A stretch of 11,723 bases of DNA from Methylopumilus sp036745495 (GTDB taxonomy: Bacteria > Pseudomonadota > Gammaproteobacteria > Burkholderiales > Methylophilaceae). The notes beneath the pieces were generated by a model. It made no database searches and was not told the DNA's origin. It saw only the letters and a program-made list of their open reading frames with translations. The position numbers and the translations under genes are program-made. Below, one piece after another: positions 6,697-11,723 of the stretch. The stretch spans positions 1-11,723 of the forward strand of contig DAIOGA010000026.1 in the NCBI GenBank assembly GCA_036745495.1, in the 5' to 3' direction. Positions within the stretch are counted from its first letter, which is position 1. Every line of letters begins with the position of its first letter.

Positions 6697-7335
6697 TTTA
6701 AGATTCGTGCCGAGCACTTGTAAATAACTGATCAACGCATCAAGTTCTGTTTTACCCTTTACTGCATCAGAAGCGCCTTTAATATCTTCATCGCTATAAG
6801 GTACGCCTACAATTCTTAATGCTTTCATTCTTTGTGCTACAACTGTTGAATCCACTTCTGTTTTTTCAAGCCATGAATAAGCTGGCATGATAGATTCAGG
6901 CACCACATCTCTTGGATTATTTAAATGTACACGATGCCATTCGTCACTGTAGCGTCCACCTACGCGAGCTAAATCAGGGCCTGTTCGTTTACTTCCCCAT
7001 TGGAACGGATGATCATATACAGATTCACCCGCTACTGAATAATGTCCGTAACGAAGTGTTTCGGCACGAAATGGGCGAATCATTTGTGAGTGGCAGTTAT
7101 AACAACCTTCACGAATGTAAACGTCTCGACCCATAAGTTGCATTGCTGTGTATGGCTGCAAACCTTTAATGGGTTCAGTCGTCGACTTTTGATAAAAAAG
7201 TGGAATAATTTCTACAATACCGCCAAACGCCACTGTAACTAAAATCAAAATAATCATGAGGAAACTATTTGTTTCAATCGTCTCGTGACTAAATCCTGAA
7301 TTTTCTTTATTTATTTTTTTATTTTCTTTTGCCAT
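6694..7335 (-). CDS. ccoO: cbb3-type cytochrome c oxidase subunit II, monoheme CcoO
   Basis: This 213-residue protein has one N-terminal membrane anchor (about 25-47) followed by a periplasmic cytochrome c domain. The heme motif is CYNCH (78-82) within REGCYNCHSQMIRPFR, a signature of CcoO. The axial Met is in SIMPAYSWL (Met150). The segment DLARVGGRYSDEWHRVHLNNP is also typical. CcoO relays electrons from CcoP to CcoN. The gene starts 11 bases after ccoN, with the Shine-Dalgarno overlapping the ccoN stop. Length is typical and complete. Confidence 0.97.
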   Translation of the reverse strand: MAKENKKINKENSGFSHETIETNSFLMIILILVTVAFGGIVEIIPLFYQKSTTEPIKGLQPYTAMQLMGRDVYIREGCYNCHSQMIRPFRAETLRYGHYSVAGESVYDHPFQWGSKRTGPDLARVGGRYSDEWHRVHLNNPRDVVPESIMPAYSWLEKTEVDSTVVAQRMKALRIVGVPYSDEDIKGASDAVKGKTELDALISYLQVLGTNLK

Positions 7336-7343
7336 TTGTTTTT

Positions 7344-7349
7344 TCCTTA
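7344..7349 (-). promoter_or_regulatory. Ribosome binding site of ccoO fused to the ccoN stop codon
   Basis: Minus-strand TAAGGA holds the ccoN stop TAA (7347-7349) and AAGGA (7344-7348), eight bases before the ccoO ATG at 7335. Confidence 0.75.
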
Positions 7350-8780
7350 GTGTGCTTTAACAGCAGGAATTAAAATATTTGTTGGCTTGCCGTTAGTCGC
7401 TGTCTTAATGACATTCCATAACATCACCAACATACCGCCTAGATATAAAAGCCCACCTAATAAACGAATGATGTAGTAAGGATGTTTTGCTTTTACTGAT
7501 TCAATAAATGAATAAGCTAATGTACCGTCTGGATTAATTGCTCTCCACATGAGACCTTCCATCACGCCTGAAATCCAAAGCGCTGTGATATAGAGCACAA
7601 TACCTACCGTGGCCATCCAAAAATGAAGCTCAATCGCTTTCATGCTATACATTTCTTTTTGACCAAATAATCGAGGAACTAAGAAATAAAGTGTGCCCAT
7701 AGACACTAAGCCTACCCAACCAAGCGCACCCGAATGCACATGCCCCACCGTCCAATCGGTATAGTGAGATAAAGCATTCACTGTTTTAATTGACATCATT
7801 GGGCCTTCAAAAGTGCTCATGCCGTAAAAAGATAAAGATACGATTAAGAATCTTAGAATTGGATCAGTACGTAATTTATGCCAAGCGCCTGAAAGTGTCA
7901 TGATGCCGTTGATCATGCCACCCCAGCTTGGTGCAAATAAAATAAGTGAGAACACCATGCCTAATGAAGATACCCAATCAGGTAATGCTGTGTAATGAAG
8001 GTGATGAGGGCCTGCCCACATATAGGTAAAAATAAGTGCCCAAAAGTGAACGATCGATAAACTATATGAATACACAGGACGCTCGGCTTGTTTTGGGACA
8101 AAGTAATACATCATGCCCAAAAAGCCAGCTGTTAAGAAAAAGCCTACTGCATTATGGCCATACCACCATTGCACCATGGCATCTTGAACGCCCGCATAAG
8201 CTGAATAAGATTTCATAAAGCCTGCAGGAATTTCGGCACTATTTACAATATGAAGTAATGCCACAGTGATAATGAATGCGCCATAGAACCAATTTGCAAC
8301 GTAAATATGTTTAATTTTTCTTTTTGCAATCGTGCCAAAAAATACGATGGCATAAGACACCCAAACAATAGCGATCAAAATATCAATCGGCCATTCAAGT
8401 TCTGCATACTCTTTACCAGATGTATAACCTAAAGGAAGAGAAATAGCCGCTGCTAAGATGACGGCTTGCCAACCCCAGAAAGTAAAAGAAGCCAATTTGC
8501 CAGCAAACAAACGAGTTTGACAGGTTCTTTGTACGACATAATAAGAAGAAGCAAAAAGAGCTGATCCACCAAAAGCAAAAATTACCGCATTGGTATGAAG
8601 CGGACGAAGGCGACCAAATGAAGTCCAAGGAAGCCCCAAGTTAAGTTCTGGCCATACAAGTTGTGCTGCAATCACTACACCCACCAGCATGCCCACAACA
8701 CCCCAAACCACTGCCATGATTGAAAATTGTCTTATGACACCATCATCATAAATCGTGGATAAATTTGCTTTCGCGTTCAT
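7347..8780 (-). CDS. ccoN: cbb3-type cytochrome c oxidase catalytic subunit CcoN
   Basis: This 477-residue inner-membrane heme-copper oxidase subunit I (C family) reduces O2 to water at heme b3/CuB and pumps protons. It has about twelve membrane helices. Expected metal ligands are present: His62 (RPLHTNAV) and His349 for the low-spin heme b, His347 for b3 (TVGHVHSGALGWVG), and His209 (WYGHNAVGF) with His259-His260 (AGPHHLHYT) for CuB. Tyr253 is 44 residues after His209, the spacing of the cross-linked His-Tyr pair known in cbb3 enzymes. The start has a good ribosome site (GGGGAAGAT before ATG). An FNR box stands about 107 bases upstream, inside the end of ccoS. The gene leads the tightly packed ccoNOQPGH run. 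Confidence 0.98.
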   Translation of the reverse strand: MNAKANLSTIYDDGVIRQFSIMAVVWGVVGMLVGVVIAAQLVWPELNLGLPWTSFGRLRPLHTNAVIFAFGGSALFASSYYVVQRTCQTRLFAGKLASFTFWGWQAVILAAAISLPLGYTSGKEYAELEWPIDILIAIVWVSYAIVFFGTIAKRKIKHIYVANWFYGAFIITVALLHIVNSAEIPAGFMKSYSAYAGVQDAMVQWWYGHNAVGFFLTAGFLGMMYYFVPKQAERPVYSYSLSIVHFWALIFTYMWAGPHHLHYTALPDWVSSLGMVFSLILFAPSWGGMINGIMTLSGAWHKLRTDPILRFLIVSLSFYGMSTFEGPMMSIKTVNALSHYTDWTVGHVHSGALGWVGLVSMGTLYFLVPRLFGQKEMYSMKAIELHFWMATVGIVLYITALWISGVMEGLMWRAINPDGTLAYSFIESVKAKHPYYIIRLLGGLLYLGGMLVMLWNVIKTATNGKPTNILIPAVKAH

Positions 8781-8821
8781 ATCTTCCCCTAAAACGAATA
8801 CTTACTTAAAAAATCTGATTT

Positions 8822-8837
8822 TGTGCCTAATAGCACA
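8822..8837. repeat. 5-bp inverted repeat in the ccoN leader
   Basis: TGTGC (8822-8826) and GCACA (8833-8837) flank a 6-base CTAATA loop, about 45-60 bases before the ccoN ATG. It may form a small hairpin in the 5' leader. Chance occurrence is plausible at this length. Confidence 0.3.
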
Positions 8838-8841
8838 TTGA

Positions 8842-8853
8842 TTCATACATGAA
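8842..8853. repeat. TTCAT-AC-ATGAA inverted repeat between the FNR box and ccoN
   Basis: Arms TTCAT (8842-8846) and ATGAA (8849-8853) share the ATTCAT/ATGAAT sequence with the dyad beside the hemN/fnr FNR box, but with a 2-base instead of a 6-base spacer. It lies in the presumed core promoter of ccoN and could hold part of a -10 element on the minus strand (TATGAA, 8847-8842). Function is unknown. Confidence 0.3.
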
Positions 8854-8880
8854 GTTTCTCAAACTTTGGAGAATGGGGAT

Positions 8881-8894
8881 TTGACTTAGATCAA
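8881..8894 (-). promoter_or_regulatory. FNR-type operator of the ccoNOQPGH operon
   Basis: On the minus strand the site reads TTGAT-CTAA-GTCAA, one base from the FNR consensus, with the same half-sites as the hemN/fnr box. It is centred about 107 bases upstream of the ccoN ATG and overlaps the TGA stop of ccoS. It should drive the oxidase operon when oxygen is low. At class II spacing, transcription would start near 8846. No good -10 sits at that distance, so the start is not assigned. Confidence 0.82.
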
Positions 8895-9028
8895 TCGTCG
8901 TGCAAAATACGTTCGCCTTCTTTTTCGGTATCTTCAAACTGTCCGCTATGAACTGCCCACCAAAGACCTACAAGAATAACAAGTACTAAGATGACGGAAA
9001 AAGGCACCAATAAATAAAGAATATCCAT
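8891..9028 (-). CDS. ccoS: cbb3 oxidase maturation protein CcoS
   Basis: This 45-residue protein is encoded from ATG at 9028 to TGA at 8891-8893. It reads MDILYLLVPFSVILVLVILV, then GLWWAVHSGQFED and an acidic tail ending ILHDD. One membrane helix (about 3-23) followed by the W-W/F-A-x-x-SGQFEDxExEG.RIL pattern is the CcoS signature. CcoS is required for cofactor insertion into cbb3 oxidase. The gene lies 29 bases after ccoI, probably in one transcript with it. The Shine-Dalgarno is weak. Its last codons overlap the FNR box of ccoN, so the ccoI-ccoS unit and the ccoN operon are back to back. Because it is under 50 codons, standard ORF length cut-offs skip it. Confidence 0.93.
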   Translation of the reverse strand: MDILYLLVPFSVILVLVILVGLWWAVHSGQFEDTEKEGERILHDD

Positions 9029-9057
9029 AATTTTAAGTATAAATCTTTTAGTTCAAG

Positions 9058-11343
9058 TTAAAAGGCTAATCGTGCTGCATTCAAAATGACCAAAAGCGAG
9101 CTTAATGCCATGCCTAATCCAGCTAGCCATGCTGGTAAAAATCCCATCACAGCTAAAGGAATACAGATCAAGTTATATAAAGCTGCCCAAACTAGATTTT
9201 GCTTAATAATTTTCATCGTGCGTTTAGCTTCTTCTATCAATTGAGGAATAAGACGAAGCTCACCTTTTAAAATAATAAAGTCTGATTGTGCTTGAGATAG
9301 GGGTGCGCCTTGGCCAAGTGCAATGGAGGCATGCGCAAAAGCTAATACAGGCCCATCATTTAATCCATCACCCACCATAAGTACTTTCGAATGTTGTGAT
9401 TGAAGTAATTGAATATGTCTTAATTTATCTTCAGGAGAACATTGGCCTTTGATGTTTTGTATAGATAATTGATCAGCCACTTTTTTAACGGAAGACAATT
9501 TATCGCCTGATAAAATTTCAATATTTAAATGATGTTGTTTAAGTTTCTTAATCGATTGAAGCGCATCTTCTTTAATCGACTCTGTCATCATAAAACTTGC
9601 CACCCAGTTATCGTCATGCATTAAATGCACTTGTAATTGTTCTTCTTTTAAATGATCGAATTCATTATCTTTTAATCCACAAAAAGCGAGTGATCCTAAT
9701 TTAAAAACTCCTAAAGATGTTTTGGCTAATAATCCGCCGCCACTGACTTCTTCGATTTTTTCAATTTTTAATGATGTATCAATCTCACCGGCATTCATAA
9801 AAGCTTTAGAGACGGGATGAAGAGAGGAAGCAGATAATGACGACGCAATGACTAAAGCTTCTTTCTCAGTGATTTTTTTATTGGTAAATATTTTTTCAAT
9901 AAAAATTTGATCATTGGTTAATGTACCTGTCTTATCAAATACTACTGTATTAATTTGCGTTAAAGCTTCAAGTGCTTGCATTTTTTGCACCAAAATACCT
10001 TGTCTTGCTAAAAAGCCTGACATACTTAACATCGCTGCAGGTGTTGCAAGAGATAGCGCGCATGGGCACGTCACAATTAATACAGCAACTGCTGCAACAA
10101 TAGCCTTCGCATGATCAAACTGCCAAAAATAAATGCCTACGCTTAAGGCTAATAAAATCACAATCCATAAAAAATGTTTAGCAATGCGATCCGCCATTAA
10201 AGCTAAACGTGGTTTATCCGTAGATGCTTTTTCCATCAAATGCACAATTTTGGCATAGCGCGTTTCTTGTCCTACAAGTTCAACTCGCATATGAACAGGA
10301 TTGGTTAAATTAAAGCTGCCCGCAATAATTTTTGCGTGAATAGATTTTCTAATAGCGGCAGACTCTCCTGTTAATAATGCTTCATCAGCATTTGTGGAAC
10401 CCATCACAATTTCTCCGTCTGCAGGAAAAGCTTCTCCGGGTTTCACTTCAACTGTATCGCCAACTTGAAGAAGATTGGCAGGTATTTTTTCAATGCTGCC
10501 GTCAGGATTCACTCGACTGACTATACGAGGCATTCGCCTCATTAATACATCCAGCGCACCTGCTGTTTTATCACGCATTTTTAATTCAATCCATCGTCCT
10601 GTTAAAAGAAAAAATACAAACATAGTGAGTGAATCAAAATAAACTTCTTTACCAAGTAAACCATTAGGATCAAAAGTTGCTGCGGTACTTACGATAAACA
10701 TAATCAAAATGCCGAGTGATACAGGCATATCCATACTAATTTGTTTTGTTTTTAAATCATTAAGCGCGCTTTTAAAAAAAGGGCCGCATGAAAATAACAT
10801 CACGGGCAATGTAATCACCCAACTAGCCCACTCCATTAAGCCTTTCATATTGCTTGTCATTTCACCAGGAATAGCCATATAAGTGGGCACCGAGAACATC
10901 ATGACTTGCATCATGCAAAATCCGGCAACTAAAAGTCGCCATAAAGCTTGTCGTTGGTTTTTTTTACGCTCATCCTGATGCAATAAATCGCTAGCTGGAA
11001 AAGCTTGATATCCCGCTTTATAAATTCCGCTCGCCCAGAGAGATGGCTTAATGAGATTAGATTGCCAAATAATTTTAGCGTGTCCTGATGTTGCATTGAC
11101 GGAAACTTCGACAACACCTGGTAAAGGCTTTAATGTATTTTCTACTTTAAAAGCACATGCAGCACAATGCATGCCTTCAATCACTATATGTGATTCCCAT
11201 TGTGTATCTTCTTTGTTTACACTCTGGCTAAATTGAGACCATTCTTTTATGTCGTCTAAAGCTTTCCAATCGTTGGCCTCTAGAGATAAGGGACTTTTTT
11301 GCGAAACATTCTGAATAGGAATACTTTTAATTGGGATACTCAT
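9058..11343 (-). CDS. ccoI: Copper-transporting P1B-type ATPase CcoI/FixI (CopA2-like)
   Basis: This 761-residue inner-membrane P-type ATPase exports Cu(I) for cbb3 oxidase assembly. In order: an HMA metal-binding domain with GMHCAAC (Cys 60 and 63), membrane helices from about 133, the actuator motif TGES (325-328), the transport motif CPC (426-428), phosphorylation site DKTGTLTND (Asp470), the HP motif (509-510), GDGLND (658-663), and a final helix pair ending in MALSSLLVILNA. The CPC plus the cbb3 context favours CcoI over a detoxifying CopA. The N-terminal 50 residues contain no cysteine, so the Cys-rich extra domain that precedes the HMA domain in many CcoI proteins is absent. An FNR-like box and a TAAATT hexamer lie upstream. 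Confidence 0.95.
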   Translation of the reverse strand: MSIPIKSIPIQNVSQKSPLSLEANDWKALDDIKEWSQFSQSVNKEDTQWESHIVIEGMHCAACAFKVENTLKPLPGVVEVSVNATSGHAKIIWQSNLIKPSLWASGIYKAGYQAFPASDLLHQDERKKNQRQALWRLLVAGFCMMQVMMFSVPTYMAIPGEMTSNMKGLMEWASWVITLPVMLFSCGPFFKSALNDLKTKQISMDMPVSLGILIMFIVSTAATFDPNGLLGKEVYFDSLTMFVFFLLTGRWIELKMRDKTAGALDVLMRRMPRIVSRVNPDGSIEKIPANLLQVGDTVEVKPGEAFPADGEIVMGSTNADEALLTGESAAIRKSIHAKIIAGSFNLTNPVHMRVELVGQETRYAKIVHLMEKASTDKPRLALMADRIAKHFLWIVILLALSVGIYFWQFDHAKAIVAAVAVLIVTCPCALSLATPAAMLSMSGFLARQGILVQKMQALEALTQINTVVFDKTGTLTNDQIFIEKIFTNKKITEKEALVIASSLSASSLHPVSKAFMNAGEIDTSLKIEKIEEVSGGGLLAKTSLGVFKLGSLAFCGLKDNEFDHLKEEQLQVHLMHDDNWVASFMMTESIKEDALQSIKKLKQHHLNIEILSGDKLSSVKKVADQLSIQNIKGQCSPEDKLRHIQLLQSQHSKVLMVGDGLNDGPVLAFAHASIALGQGAPLSQAQSDFIILKGELRLIPQLIEEAKRTMKIIKQNLVWAALYNLICIPLAVMGFLPAWLAGLGMALSSLLVILNAARLAF

Positions 11344-11395
11344 TTTTTAATTATAGAGTTGTTTTATTTTTAACGTATCAATCAATTCGTAATTT

Positions 11396-11411
11396 ATGGA
11401 TAGAAATCCAT
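11396..11411. repeat. 6-bp inverted repeat in the ccoI/DUF2788 intergenic region
   Basis: ATGGAT (11396-11401) and ATCCAT (11406-11411) flank AGAA. The dyad sits between the FNR-like box and the presumed ccoI -10 hexamer. It may be a second operator or chance. Confidence 0.3.
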
Positions 11412-11416
11412 TATCA

Positions 11417-11430
11417 TTGATCTATCTCAA
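11417..11430. promoter_or_regulatory. FNR-type operator between ccoI and the DUF2788 gene
   Basis: The site reads TTGAT-CTAT-CTCAA, one base from TTGAT-N4-ATCAA (TTGAG-ATAG-ATCAA on the minus strand). It fits ccoI activation: on the minus strand a TAAATT hexamer (11396-11391) has its centre 30 bases from the box centre, close to class II geometry, and gives a leader of about 40 bases. For the + strand gene the box is only 30 bases from the ATG, so it could repress rather than activate. A second ATCAAT half-site follows at 11431-11436. Confidence 0.65.
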
Positions 11431-11453
11431 ATCAATCTCATACAAAGAAAATC

Positions 11454-11669
11454 ATGACGCCTGATGCACTCGAAGATTTAATTGAAGCTGGTACACCATG
11501 GATGATTGGTGGACTTGTGTTGTTTATGTTTTTTATTGTGTATGGCATCGCTAAAGAAAGTAAGGCAGGTAAAGAAGGAACGCTTTGGCTTTTAGCTGTC
11601 CTTTGCATGGGTGTTGTAGGTTATATCGCTAAAGTCATTCTAGAGTTTGTATTAAAACAAAAGCTATAG
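11454..11669 (+). CDS. DUF2788-like small membrane protein
   Basis: This 71-residue protein has two predicted membrane helices (about 15-32 and 42-68) separated by a basic cytoplasmic loop, AKESKAGKEGT. The helix-SKAG-G-helix arrangement and length match my recollection of DUF2788 proteins of beta- and gammaproteobacteria, which have no established function. The call is by pattern only. It is divergent from ccoI and shares its 110-base promoter region, including an FNR-like box. A new reading frame starts two bases after its TAG, so it is probably in an operon with the following gene. The Shine-Dalgarno (AAAGA) is weak. Codon use looks like that of its neighbours. Confidence 0.7.
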   Translation: MTPDALEDLIEAGTPWMIGGLVLFMFFIVYGIAKESKAGKEGTLWLLAVLCMGVVGYIAKVILEFVLKQKL

Positions 11670-11671
11670 TC

Positions 11672-11723
11672 ATGTTTAATTTTAAATTTCCAAAATTGAT
11701 AAATAAATTAGGTCCTGGTCTTA
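11672..11723 (+). CDS. Start of an unidentified gene, possibly an Nramp-family metal transporter (partial)
   Basis: An ATG two bases after the previous stop opens a frame to the window edge, reading MFNFKFPKLINKLGPGL. A short N-terminal basic stretch followed by K-LGPGL resembles the start of Nramp divalent-metal transporters, where GPGL(I/L)TGAADDDPSG follows, and the next base (A) would allow Ile. Only 17 codons are visible, so the family call is tentative; the existence of the gene is more secure than its identity. Confidence 0.45.
   Translation, partial: MFNFKFPKLINKLGPGL

Noticed and set aside
6292..7136. + strand frames across ccoP and ccoO
   Set aside because: They are antisense to well-supported cytochrome genes and have no family features.
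8036..8628. Frames inside ccoN on both strands
   Set aside because: Overlapped by a complete CcoN with all metal ligands; no independent support.
8841..8870. Assigned sigma70 -35/-10 pair for ccoN
   Set aside because: TATGAA is a possible -10 but no fitting -35 is present and the distance to the FNR box is wrong for class II, so no start site is claimed.
9914..11236. Short frames inside ccoI (9914-10114 +, 10929-11117 -, 11051-11236 +)
   Set aside because: Shadow frames of the ATPase gene.
1..11723. CRISPR array, insertion sequence, tRNA/rRNA, toxin-antitoxin or defence genes
   Set aside because: No direct repeat arrays, transposase-like frames, RNA gene structures or defence motifs were seen; the gene content is respiratory throughout.

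Overview
The window is an AT-rich piece of a Gram-negative, respiring bacterial chromosome. Gene content and order point to a betaproteobacterium: a cbb3 oxidase operon with ccoG and ccoH, an FNR/Anr-type regulator next to hemN, a DUF2788-type small membrane protein, and a porin-like C-terminus ending in Phe. A low-GC member of the Nitrosomonadales or Methylophilaceae type would fit, but that taxonomic placement is inference. No mobile elements, tRNAs, rRNAs or CRISPR arrays were seen, and no stretch longer than about 120 bases lacks a gene.

Layout. Bases 1-39 (+) are the last codons of an outer-membrane beta-barrel gene, followed by a small hairpin and a rho-independent terminator. Bases 105-2188 (-) hold hemN and, coupled by TAATG, a TauE/SafE (COG2836-like) membrane protein. 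Bases 2309-3892 (+) hold an fnr-type regulator and an unassigned radical SAM protein. Bases 3889-9028 (-) read, in transcription order, ccoS, ccoN, ccoO, ccoQ, ccoP, ccoG, ccoH. The 45-codon ccoS at 8891-9028 is easily missed. The P-type copper ATPase ccoI lies upstream on the same strand (9058-11343). Divergent from ccoI, bases 11454-11669 (+) encode a DUF2788-like protein, followed by the first 17 codons of a gene whose start resembles an Nramp metal transporter.

How the parts fit. CcoNOQP form the high-affinity cbb3 oxidase. CcoG, CcoH, CcoI and CcoS serve copper supply and assembly, and the TauE/SafE protein may add metal or redox handling. HemN makes protoporphyrinogen IX precursor without O2, and heme is needed in quantity for CcoN, CcoO and CcoP. 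The FNR-type protein has the four [4Fe-4S] cysteines and the E-SR recognition motif. FNR-like boxes stand in all three promoter regions that matter: 2225-2238 (hemN/fnr), 8881-8894 (ccoN, overlapping the end of ccoS) and 11417-11430 (ccoI/DUF2788). The locus therefore looks like a self-contained low-oxygen respiration module with its regulator.

I did not find a clearly new system. The least explained part is the radical SAM protein following fnr. Other points worth a look are recurring stop-codon/Shine-Dalgarno fusions in the cco operon, a possible near-leaderless hemN transcript, and inverted repeats beside the FNR boxes.
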